Below, one piece after another: positions 51,715 to 58,826 of a stretch of DNA of 64,000 bases. The stretch lies in the NCBI RefSeq assembly GCF_002382885.1, contig NZ_NWVL01000001.1, positions 124,001 through 188,000 on the forward strand. The letters are read 5' to 3'. This DNA comes from Streptomyces sp. WZ.A104 (GTDB lineage: Bacteria; Actinomycetota; Actinomycetes; Streptomycetales; Streptomycetaceae). Under the pieces are notes generated by a model that saw nothing but the letters and a program-made list of their open reading frames with translations, ran no database searches and was not told the DNA's origin. The position numbers and the translations under genes were made by a program. How positions within the stretch are numbered: position 1 is the first letter of the stretch; each line of letters starts with the position of its first letter.

Positions 51715-52568
51715 GTGTGATGGGCGGGGAAGTTCTCCACAGCCTGGGGATGGCGGCGGCAGCGTTCGGTGCGGCAGTGCTATCGGGGCTTGTGTGGGCC
51801 GTCGGGCGCCGGGAGCGAGCTGTTCGCGGGCGGGGCGCGTTGCTGCTGGGGACGGTCCCGGGCGCACGAGCCGGGTGGTGTAGCCGGGTGACCGCATGGA
51901 TCAGGACGAGCGGCGGGGACGGTTCCGCCGGGAGTGCTGGGGGTGTCGGGGTCGGCGGCGTTGCAGGGCGGTGGGCGGCGCCTGCCGGGGTCTGGCTGAC
52001 TGGATGGATCCTGGTGGGTGGTGCGAGGGGATGCGCTGTCGGTTTGGCTGCGGCGTACGGGATGTGGCGTTGGCAGCGGAGCCGGACCCGGCAACGTTCG
52101 GGCCGGGCTCACCAGGAGCAAGCCGTGATCGCCGGGCAGCTTCCGCTCGCCGCGGATCTGCTGGCGGCCTGTATCGCTGTCGGGGCAGGGCCCCGGGAGG
52201 CGGCGGAGGCGGTCGGCGAATCCATCGGCGGCCCGGTCGGCGACGGGCTCGCCCGTACCGCCGCCGAGATCCGCCTCGGCGGCGAACCGGCCGAGGCGTG
52301 GAGCCGCCTCGGGGAGATACCGGGTGCGGGTTCGCTGGCCCGCTGTCTGCACCGGGCCGGATCGACAGGTGCACCGGCCGCTGAGCCGGTCGCCGCACTC
52401 GCCAGGGCGATGCGGGCCGAGCGGGCCGATGCGGCCGTGGCCCGGGCACAACGGGCCGGGGTGCTGATCACCGCACCGGTCGGGCTCTGCTTCCTCCCGG
52501 CCTTCCTGGCGGTCGGGGTGGCACCGGTGATCATCGGGCTGGCAGGTGGACTGCTCGGGGCCGGTTAG
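51711..52568 (+). CDS. tadC: TadC-like type II secretion F-domain protein
   Basis: 285 residues from GTG 51711. Membrane helix at about 10-30, a Gly-rich linker, another helix, then QEQAVIAGQLPLAADLLAAC, GEPAEAWSRLGEIPGAG, AERADAAVARAQRAG and a C-terminal membrane end PVGLCFLPAFLAVGVAPVII, the usual TadC layout. Partner of TadB in the platform. Confidence 0.88.
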   Translation: MSVMGGEVLHSLGMAAAAFGAAVLSGLVWAVGRRERAVRGRGALLLGTVPGARAGWCSRVTAWIRTSGGDGSAGSAGGVGVGGVAGRWAAPAGVWLTGWILVGGARGCAVGLAAAYGMWRWQRSRTRQRSGRAHQEQAVIAGQLPLAADLLAACIAVGAGPREAAEAVGESIGGPVGDGLARTAAEIRLGGEPAEAWSRLGEIPGAGSLARCLHRAGSTGAPAAEPVAALARAMRAERADAAVARAQRAGVLITAPVGLCFLPAFLAVGVAPVIIGLAGGLLGAG

Positions 52569-52591
52569 GGAGATCCGGCTCGGTCGCTCCG

Positions 52592-52655
52592 CGGGCCTTC
52601 GGGGCCGGTGGGGCCCACAGGGCCAGCAGGGCCCACGGGCCTTCGGGGCCGGTGG
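52592..52655 (+). repeat. 20-bp direct repeat between tadC and the pilin-like gene
   Basis: CGGGCCTTCGGGGCCGGTGG occurs exactly at 52592-52611 and 52636-52655. The unit has an internal GGCC-TTCG-GGGCC hairpin, so it may attenuate transcription into the pilin gene. The remaining part of the 238-bp spacer has no gene. Confidence 0.6.
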
Positions 52656-52806
52656 TCCGGGAGGTTGCGGGAGGTCGGTGGGCCAGCGCGTGGCTCGGGC
52701 CGCGACTCGGTTGCCACCAGCGAAGCCTCGGCTTGTCAGCTCAGCCGTCACTCATGGGTGTTCCGTTCGGGCGCCCACTCGATATCGATGCTCATCGGGG
52801 GATGAA

Positions 52807-53073
52807 ATGGAAACGAAGTTCTGGGACCGGGCCGTCGGCGCACTGTGCCGAACGCGGCCGTCGATGTGGCTGTCGGACCGGCAGACCAAGTGGACCGCAC
52901 GGTGGTCGGGGCGGCTCGGCCGGTCGGATCGCGGGATGACCACATCCGAATACGCGGTGGGGACCATCGCGGCATGCGCCTTCGCCGCGGTGCTCTACAA
53001 GGTGGTCAACAGCGGGCCGGTGCTGTCGGCCATGCAGTCCCTGGTCGAGGACGCGCTCGATGCGAAGTTCTGA
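52807..53073 (+). CDS. DUF4244 Flp-pilin-like protein
   Basis: 88 residues from ATG 52807, with GGGGGATGAA upstream. A basic N-terminal leader of about 43 residues ends at RGMTTSEYAVGTIAACAFAA, where G/MTTSEYA resembles the cleavage and Glu+5 region of Flp pilins, followed by one hydrophobic helix and a short tail. It is the best candidate for the pilus subunit. The prepilin peptidase is not encoded in this cluster. Confidence 0.85.
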   Translation: METKFWDRAVGALCRTRPSMWLSDRQTKWTARWSGRLGRSDRGMTTSEYAVGTIAACAFAAVLYKVVNSGPVLSAMQSLVEDALDAKF

Positions 53074-53164
53074 GGGCGGGGCCGGATGCGGGCGGGGGGC
53101 CGCCGCCCGCGAACGGCACCGGTGCGAGGGGCGAAAGGCTGCCGGGCGGCGGAGCCCGGAACGG

Positions 53165-53557
53165 ATGTGCGACAGGAGTGTGGTTCGGAGCCTGATCTGC
53201 TCCAGGCGCCGGGATCGTGGGGCGGTGACCGCTGAGGCGGCCGTGGTGATCCCGGTGCTGGTGGCCTTCGCCTTGGCGCTGCTCTGGGCGCTGGTGGCGG
53301 CCTCGGACCAGATCCGGTGCGTGGACGCGGCGCGGGCGGGGGCGCGGGCCGCGGCACGTTCGGAGCCGGAGGCGGCGGTGCTGGCAGCCGCGCGGGACGC
53401 TGCGCCCGGCGGAGCCCGCGTCGAGGTGGTGAGGGCGGGGGACCTGTGGCGCGTCCGGGTGGAGGCGCCGACCCCGGGCCCGGGCGCGTTGGCTCTCACG
53501 CTGCGTGCCGAGGCGGCAGCCCTGGCCGAGGACATGGTGGGGAGCGCTGGGCCATGA
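53165..53557 (+). CDS. tadE: TadE-like pseudopilin
   Basis: 130 residues. RDRGAVTAEAAVVIPVLVAF is the TadE signature with Glu at the pilin position and a following helix (ALALLWALVAASDQIRCVDA). The C-terminal part is a small alpha/beta domain. ATG 53165 is preferred (GGAG about 10 nt upstream) although the frame is open to 53060. Overlaps the next gene as ATGA. Confidence 0.85.
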   Translation: MCDRSVVRSLICSRRRDRGAVTAEAAVVIPVLVAFALALLWALVAASDQIRCVDAARAGARAAARSEPEAAVLAAARDAAPGGARVEVVRAGDLWRVRVEAPTPGPGALALTLRAEAAALAEDMVGSAGP

Positions 53558-54276
53558 AGACGGCGTACGTCAAGGTCCGGGGGCGGAGTCTGCGCCGCCG
53601 GAGCAAGGCCCGGGGCCGGGGCACTGGCCGGATCCTGGCCCAGGATCGGGACCGCGACGACGCCCGGGACCGCGATGACGCCCGGGACCGCGGCTTGGGT
53701 CTGGGCCGGGCCCGCGACCGGTGCCGACGCCGGGACCCGCTCCCGTGCCGGCACCCGTGCGGGTTCAGGCTTCGGAGTCGGGACCCGCTTCGGCTCCACG
53801 CTCCGCTTCGGGGGGCCCGGTTCCCGCCCCTGGTCCGGCATTGGACGAAGCCCCGGGGCGGGTGGCCGGGTGGGGTGCGGTCGCAGAGGATGGATCGAGG
53901 GATGGCGACGGTGTGGGTGGCTGTGACCACGGCGACCCTGTGCACGGTGTTCGCACTGGTTCTCGCCCTGGGGCAGGCCGTGGCCGCACGTCACCAGGCG
54001 GGCGGCGCAGCGGATTTGGCGGCCCTCGCCGCTGCGGATCGGGCGCTGGAGGGGGCGGAGGTCGCCTGCGGGGCGGCCCGGAGGGTGGCCCTGGCGCAGC
54101 ACGCTGTGCTCGTCCGCTGCGCGGTGCACGGGGAAATCGCCGATGTGGTCGCCCGGTCGAGCTTCGGGCCCTACAGGCCCGCTGTCCGGGCCCGGGCCGG
54201 CCCTCCAGTTGCTCTCGACGCGGTGGTGGTCGGCAGGTTCGGCCGGGTCGATTCGGCCGCGAGCCTTCTCAAGGCG
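53554..54276 (+). CDS. TadG/Rv3654c-like protein with no stop codon of its own
   Basis: From ATG 53554 (overlapping the tadE stop). Residues 1-110 are an odd Arg/Asp-rich and Pro-rich region with a tandem 18-bp repeat (53647-53690) encoding RDRDDA units. The conserved part is DRGMATVWVAVTTATLCTVF and RHQAGGAADLAALAAADRAL, a TadE/G-like membrane start and helix, to RARAGPP near 54210. Family members end here, but the frame stays open for 2.5 kb more, antisense to the next two genes, and closes only with the LuxR gene at 56769. I end the annotation where the convergent gene begins. The start could also be ATG 53890 or 53902. Confidence 0.65.
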
Positions 54277-54738
54277 TCAGCTGGTGGGACGGCTCGGCTG
54301 CTCCGCCGTGAGCGCCGGTGCGACCACGACCTCCAGGTTCCCCGAGCGCCAGCCCGACAGCCCCCACGCCGCGGGGAGCTGGAGGCTGAAGAGAGCGAAG
54401 ATGCCGGTCACGAACGCGCTGTCGACCGGTGCTTCGTCCCCGGTGGCCCAGGCGGTGATTCCTCCACACAGCAACAGGACAGCTGTGTAGAGGAGTCCGT
54501 CGGTCACGATCACACGCCAGCGCGGAAGGGGCTGCAGGAAGCGGCGGGCGGCGGTCAGAGCCACGACGGCGGCGACCGGGAAGACCAGCTCCCAGGGGTC
54601 CGCCGCTCTCCCGGCGCTCCAGTCGTCGTGCCCGTCGGAGAGGACCAGCAGTGCGAGTTCGACGCCCAGGCCGACCAGCCAGGACACGACGGTTACGGTC
54701 AGCGCGTACGAGAGAGCGCCGCGCCATGTGACAGTCAT
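54277..54738 (-). CDS. four-helix integral membrane protein
   Basis: 153 residues from ATG 54738. Four hydrophobic segments: YALTVTVVSWLVGLGVELAL, ELVFPVAAVVALTAARRFL, VIVTDGLLYTAVLLLCGGI and FVTGIFALFSLQLPAAWGL. No motif that suggests a function. It is downstream of, and on the same strand as, the secreted protein gene, 96 bp away. It converges on the tad operon. Confidence 0.75.
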   Translation of the reverse strand: MTVTWRGALSYALTVTVVSWLVGLGVELALLVLSDGHDDWSAGRAADPWELVFPVAAVVALTAARRFLQPLPRWRVIVTDGLLYTAVLLLCGGITAWATGDEAPVDSAFVTGIFALFSLQLPAAWGLSGWRSGNLEVVVAPALTAEQPSRPTS

Positions 54739-54834
54739 GTCTACCCCTTTCGAACGGGACGCCGGGTGGCGTCCTGTCCCGCTTCATCGTCCCACCGGGG
54801 CCTTCCGCTGTGGTTGTGGGGTGGGTGGGTGGGG

Positions 54835-56049
54835 TCAGTAACCACCGCTGTTTCCGATGGTGCCGCGCTCGCACATCGGCTGGGACAGGCACAGAAGGCT
54901 GCCACCCTTCGACCGGTGCACGACCTTGGTGGAGTGCTTCTTCCCTCGGTGGCCGAACAGGTACAGCTCGTGATCCGGCGCCTTGCGGTACTTGCCGGTG
55001 GCGTAGAAGTCGCCGTTGCGGGCCAGGCGCATGTCGAAGGTGGCCCCGACCCCGGCTCGGCGGGGCCCGGACGAGGGGCAGAACGGGTCGGTGGCCTCGA
55101 TCGTGCCGCGTACGGCACGGGTCTTTCCGTTGTGCTTCGTCATCGCACGGAAGTCGATCTTCTTCGTGCTGGCCTTGCGCTTGGCAACGAACTTCCCGGA
55201 CTTGGCCTTGTAGACCTTGGTCCATCCCGTCTTGGGGAACAGGTCGTACGAGGACTTGTTCCAGTGGATGACACCCCGGACCCCGGCCCGGAAGCGGGGC
55301 CCGGTGATCTTCTTGGAGTATCCGCGGTTGTCTCCGGCGTACTTGTAACCGGAGGTGTACTTGCAGCCGGAGACCGAGCCGAGCTTCTTCGGCACGGTGG
55401 CCCACTTCTGACGGATGAAAGACCGCCAGACCACGGTGGTCTTGGTGTACTTCTTCGCCTTGGCCTCGATCTGCCGCGCGGTGGCGGCGAGCGTGGCGGG
55501 GTCGTCGTCGGTGGGCACGGTGGCGTTCAGCCCCCAGGTGTGGCCGACGCCTCCCTTGGTCTCCCCGACGACGGTGTACGAGACCTCGGAGCCCGGGGTG
55601 ACGGCGGTGTCACGGAGGCTGTGACCGGTCGCCTCACCGATCTCGGTGCCGTCGCGGTACACCGTGTAACGGGTGGCGCCGAGATCCGGCCAGGACAGGT
55701 CGACGAACGTGGACGAGGCGGCCCAGGCGGCGCGTTCCGCCTTGTTGGGAGAGGAGGCGAGGGTGTTGTCGGCGACCGCACGCTGGCTGCCGAGGGCGAG
55801 AACCTGGGTATCGGTGGCGGTGCCGACGTAGTTCTTGACGGTCTGGATGCTGCTGCTCTGTGCGCTCCGAAGGACCCTCGTGGCACCGAACTTTCCGCTG
55901 TCGGCGTCGAGGACGAAGGCGGCTTCGGTGGAAGAGGCGGCAGCCCTCGGCTGGACCGGGGCGGGTGCTGCGGCGGTGAGGCTGCCGATGAGGAGGGACG
56001 CTCCGGTGGCCGTGAGGATGCCGGTGCGGAGCCGTGCCTGTATGGGCAT
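54835..56049 (-). CDS. secreted protein with fibronectin-III-like domain and basic C-terminal domain
   Basis: 404 residues. Signal peptide about 1-35 (GILTATGASLLIGSLTAAAP). Residues about 110-165 (FVDLSWPDLGATRYTVYRDG, AVTPGSEVSYTVVGET) are an FN3-like fold. The C-terminal 230 residues are Lys-rich with scattered Cys pairs (SVSGCKYTSGYKYAG, LLCLSQPMCERG); I do not recognise the family. Extracellular, probably disulfide-bonded. ATG 56049 follows AGGAAG at a long spacing. Divergent from the LuxR gene across 372 bp. Confidence 0.7.
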   Translation of the reverse strand: MPIQARLRTGILTATGASLLIGSLTAAAPAPVQPRAAASSTEAAFVLDADSGKFGATRVLRSAQSSSIQTVKNYVGTATDTQVLALGSQRAVADNTLASSPNKAERAAWAASSTFVDLSWPDLGATRYTVYRDGTEIGEATGHSLRDTAVTPGSEVSYTVVGETKGGVGHTWGLNATVPTDDDPATLAATARQIEAKAKKYTKTTVVWRSFIRQKWATVPKKLGSVSGCKYTSGYKYAGDNRGYSKKITGPRFRAGVRGVIHWNKSSYDLFPKTGWTKVYKAKSGKFVAKRKASTKKIDFRAMTKHNGKTRAVRGTIEATDPFCPSSGPRRAGVGATFDMRLARNGDFYATGKYRKAPDHELYLFGHRGKKHSTKVVHRSKGGSLLCLSQPMCERGTIGNSGGY

Positions 56050-56421
56050 AGGAGGGTGATCTTCCTCTCGTGTCAGGTGGATGCCGCGCGCCTGGCCGCT
56101 TCGGCCGCCATACGGGGAAGGCGAGTTGCACACGTGGCAGCGATCCCCGGGGGCAGTGGCCGGCCTGCCCTGAACCCCGTGGTTCTGGCGGCGCGTGATC
56201 CTCAACGAGGTTATGGGGATGGATGGTTGGGTGACATTGTCCCTTCAGGCATGGCCCGAAAGGGACCCTCCCGAAAGGTCAATGCGGCGTATGTGAACCG
56301 GACTTATGGACTTTGTGTTGACCGTGTCCGCGTCAGAGGGAGCGGTACGCTGATAGCTGGTCTCTGTTGCCACCAGGCCACGGGGGTCTGCTGGAAGGGG
56401 CGGGGATCAGGAAGGACCGGA
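56050..56421. promoter_or_regulatory. divergent region of the secreted-protein and LuxR genes
   Basis: 372 bases with no supported gene. The stretch 56200-56350 is the least GC-rich of this part and should hold both promoters. No operator was identified. Confidence 0.45.
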
Positions 56422-56769
56422 ATGACCACACGGTCCGAGGCGGGAGACGCGACCTGTCCATACCTGCGCACGGGGCGCGATCCCAGGAGCGCTGCATGGC
56501 GGTTGGAGAGCCTTACCGGCCGGGAGAAGGAAGTCCTTCTGCTGCTCGGTATGGGCCTGGGCAACAGACAGTTGGCTCAGGAGCTGGGTATCGCGGAGCG
56601 AACGGTGAAGGCGCATATAGCGAGCATCGTGGGCAAGATCGGGCAGGAGACGCGGACGCAGGCCGCGATCGTGTCGGCTCTGGCGCATGACGTGCTGTGT
56701 TCCGATCCGTCGTGCACGCGGCACCCGGCGAAGGTTTCCGGCCGCCATCGGGGGCATGCCGCCGCGTGA
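56422..56769 (+). CDS. orphan LuxR-type HTH regulator
   Basis: 115 residues from ATG 56422, with GGAAGGA upstream. The LuxR/GerE helix-turn-helix is complete: LESLTGREKEVLLLLGMGL, NRQLAQELGIAERTVKAHIA and SIVGKIGQETRTQAAIVS. There is no receiver or ligand domain, only a short N-terminal tail and a C-terminal tail with two Cys (LCSDPSCTRH) that might bind metal or form a disulfide. Such short regulators act in Streptomyces development and secondary metabolism; the target is unknown. Confidence 0.85.
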   Translation: MTTRSEAGDATCPYLRTGRDPRSAAWRLESLTGREKEVLLLLGMGLGNRQLAQELGIAERTVKAHIASIVGKIGQETRTQAAIVSALAHDVLCSDPSCTRHPAKVSGRHRGHAAA

Positions 56770-56815
56770 TGAGGGTCTTGCGCCCGCGCCGTGCCAGGTG
56801 CGGGCGCAAGGCTGA

Positions 56816-57292
56816 TCAGTCCGGCTGAACGCACTGCGCGGTCTGCTCGATCGGCGAGATCAGGGCCGAGAGCTCGACGAGCACCTCGTCGGGCGCCTTG
56901 AGGGACTGGGTGACGGTGACCTCGGTGGCCGGGGTGCGGCCGTAGGTGGTGATCACCTTGCTGGTGTCGGTTGACCTCGCGCTGTCGATGACCCAGTCGA
57001 CGCCGTCGGCTGCGAAGCAGGGGTCTGTGGTGGGGCCGAGTTCGGGTACGCCGCAGCGAAGAACGATGTCGCTGTCTCCCCAGACGGCGACTCCGGGCAA
57101 CTCGGTGGCGTGGTGTGCGTGCCCTGCCAGCTTGCCTGGAGCGCTTTCCGTGATGCGCTCGCACTGGGGGTTGCCGGCTTCGGCGCCCGGCCGGATGTCG
57201 TAGTGGGGCTCCTTGGTCACGACGAACGCAAGCGCGGCGGCGACGGCCACGACTGCAGCCGCCAGAGGAAGGGTTGTGCGTTTGCTGGGCAT
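56816..57292 (-). CDS. DUF3515 membrane-anchored protein
   Basis: 158 residues from ATG 57292 (a TTG at 57298 is an alternative). An N-terminal helix (LPLAAAVVAVAAALAFVVT) anchors or exports it. The domain has GNPQCERITESAPG, WGDSDIVLRCGVPE and DPCFAADGVDWVI, the DUF3515 signature with three conserved Cys. Function unknown. It converges on the LuxR gene, 46 bp away. Confidence 0.82.
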   Translation of the reverse strand: MPSKRTTLPLAAAVVAVAAALAFVVTKEPHYDIRPGAEAGNPQCERITESAPGKLAGHAHHATELPGVAVWGDSDIVLRCGVPELGPTTDPCFAADGVDWVIDSARSTDTSKVITTYGRTPATEVTVTQSLKAPDEVLVELSALISPIEQTAQCVQPD

Positions 57293-57381
57293 GCTCAACG
57301 GTTCGTCTTCCCGGCGAGAGGGAGATGGTCGGGCGACACGTTATGGCATGGGGTGAAGCGGAGGGAATGAGGGGCGCGCGT

Positions 57382-57404
57382 ATTGCCCATTGGGGCAATG
57401 CCCC
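57382..57404. promoter_or_regulatory. overlapping inverted repeats upstream of the lectin-like gene
   Basis: ATTGCCC (57382-57388) can pair with GGGCAAT (57393-57399), and GGGGC (57392-57396) with GCCCC (57400-57404); the two exclude each other. Position 94 nt before the start codon suits an operator or leader switch. Speculative. Confidence 0.35.
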
Positions 57405-57497
57405 TTTGGACACCTCCCCAAGAGACGTGGTGGACAGAGGGGTTCACTTCTAGGTTCGGGCGCTCAGCCTTTTGTTTCCTCGTGGAGGGGGACCTCG

Positions 57498-58004
57498 ATG
57501 TACAAAGCAACCGGTTCGCTCGTACTGGCCGCAGTCGCCGCAGGGTCGTTGCCGCTGCTTTCGACGCCTGCCCAGGCGGCTCCGCAGGCGAAGAACCCGT
57601 ACACGCACACCCGGCTGGAGCGAGTGTGGGCGCCGGGCAACTGCCTGTCGATGGGTGGCAGCAGGAAGAACAACGCGCGACTGGTCCTGGCCAAGTGCGC
57701 CAAGGCCTACAAGACGCAGAGGTGGACACTGAAGCGAGTTTCCAAGAACAAGTCGGTGTTCACCATCAAGAACGACAAGTCCGGGAAGTGCCTGGTCGTC
57801 GGCGCCAAGAGCCGTCTGGTGCAGAGCACCTGCAACTCGGCGAAGAAGAGCCACCAGTGGGCGCTCAGCGGCTCGAAGATCTACAGCAAGTCGAAGGGCA
57901 AGGTCATCGCCTCGAAGTCCACGAAGGCGGGCTCACACCCGTATCTGGAGAAGAGCAGCGGATCGAACAAGGCCCGCGGGCGCCAGGAATGGGGCCTGTC
58001 CTGA
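57498..58004 (+). CDS. secreted ricin-type beta-trefoil lectin-like protein
   Basis: 168 residues from ATG 57498, with a strong GGAGGGGG ribosome site. Signal peptide MYKATGSLVLAAVAAGSLPL to about residue 32 (TPAQAAPQ). The mature part has repeated Q/W units, APGNCLSMGG, KTQRWTLKRV, GKCLVVGAKS, STCNSAKKSHQWALSG, as in ricin-B/RICIN folds, with about three repeats. It may bind carbohydrate outside the cell. Lys-rich like the FN3 secreted protein nearby. Confidence 0.78.
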   Translation: MYKATGSLVLAAVAAGSLPLLSTPAQAAPQAKNPYTHTRLERVWAPGNCLSMGGSRKNNARLVLAKCAKAYKTQRWTLKRVSKNKSVFTIKNDKSGKCLVVGAKSRLVQSTCNSAKKSHQWALSGSKIYSKSKGKVIASKSTKAGSHPYLEKSSGSNKARGRQEWGLS

Positions 58005-58124
58005 CGGAAATGCCCGGACGCCCCCTTTTCCGTCCGGGGCTCGGACTTCTCCCGGGTCCGGACCGGTGTATTCAGCCCCTCCCGCGTGCAGGCCATGCGG
58101 GAGGCGGTGGCATCATCGACGAGT

Positions 58125-58685
58125 GTGAAGACGCTAAGAGCCTCAATTGCGGCGGCCCTTCTGCTCGCTGCGCTGGCGGGCTGCTCGACATCTCCGCCGC
58201 CCGCGGACGACGTCCGCAGGCCCGGGCCGCTCAAGTCCTATGCCCCCGCCGACCGGGTCGCGATGCCCGAGCTTTCCGGTGAGCGTGTGGGTGGCGATGG
58301 GCAGGTCAGCCTGAAGGGGCTGCGGGGCAAGGTCGTCGTGGTCAACGCGTGGGCGTCGTGGTGCGGCCCGTGTCGTGCGGAGGCTCCGGAACTCTCCCGG
58401 GTGCACGAGGAGTTGCAGGGCAAGGGCCTGCGGGTGGTGGGGGTCAACGCGGACGTTTCGGTCGAGGCGGCGCGCTCCTTCGAGAGGGACGCGGGGCTCG
58501 TCTATCCGAGCCTGCACGACCCGCAGGGGCGGCAGCTTCTCCGGCTGCCGAAGGGCGTCGTCAACACCACCGGCTATCCGTTCACGATCATCGTCGACCC
58601 GGAGGGGCGGATCGCGGCGGCACGGATCGGGGCGATCAGTGAAGCGGAGCTGAAGAGGCTCGTCAGGCCGCTGCTCCCGTCCTGA
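58125..58685 (+). CDS. TlpA-like thioredoxin-fold lipoprotein
   Basis: About 186 residues. Lipobox LLAALAGCS (Cys at about 22) and thioredoxin motif VNAWASWCGPCRAEAPELSR, with cis-Pro in NTTGYPFTIIV and the inserted DVSVEAARSFERDAGLVYP helix of TlpA/ResA proteins. It reduces or shuffles disulfides outside the membrane, perhaps for cytochrome c maturation or for the Cys-containing secreted proteins nearby (inference). The start is ambiguous: ATG 58095, GTG 58107 and GTG 58125 are in frame; 58125 gives the most normal signal peptide but no clear ribosome site. Confidence 0.85.
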   Translation: MKTLRASIAAALLLAALAGCSTSPPPADDVRRPGPLKSYAPADRVAMPELSGERVGGDGQVSLKGLRGKVVVVNAWASWCGPCRAEAPELSRVHEELQGKGLRVVGVNADVSVEAARSFERDAGLVYPSLHDPQGRQLLRLPKGVVNTTGYPFTIIVDPEGRIAAARIGAISEAELKRLVRPLLPS

Positions 58686-58775
58686 CCTGCTGCCCCCTCA
58701 GGCCGCTGCTCCCGGCCTGACTCGTCAGACCTCGCTGCCAATCCTGCCCGTCAGACCTGTCCGCCAGTCTTCCCT

Positions 58776-58826
58776 CAGGCCTCTGCCAGGCCTCTGCCAG
58801 GCCTCTGCCAGGCCTCTGTCAGGCCT
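58776..58826. repeat. 11-bp tandem repeat at the helicase 3' end
   Basis: CAGGCCTCTGC-type units at 58776, 58787, 58798 and 58809 plus a partial fifth at 58820. The stop codon of the helicase gene (58821-58819) lies inside the array, so unit changes could alter its C-terminus or the end of its message. Confidence 0.75.

Noticed and set aside
53317..56769. A single 1150-codon open frame on the plus strand
   Set aside because: Only the 5' part (TadG-like) and the 3' part (LuxR) look like proteins. The middle is antisense to two genes with clear coding character, so I annotated the ends separately and reported the missing stop as a finding.
58776..58826. CRISPR array
   Set aside because: The 11-bp units are directly adjacent with no spacers and no cas genes are present.
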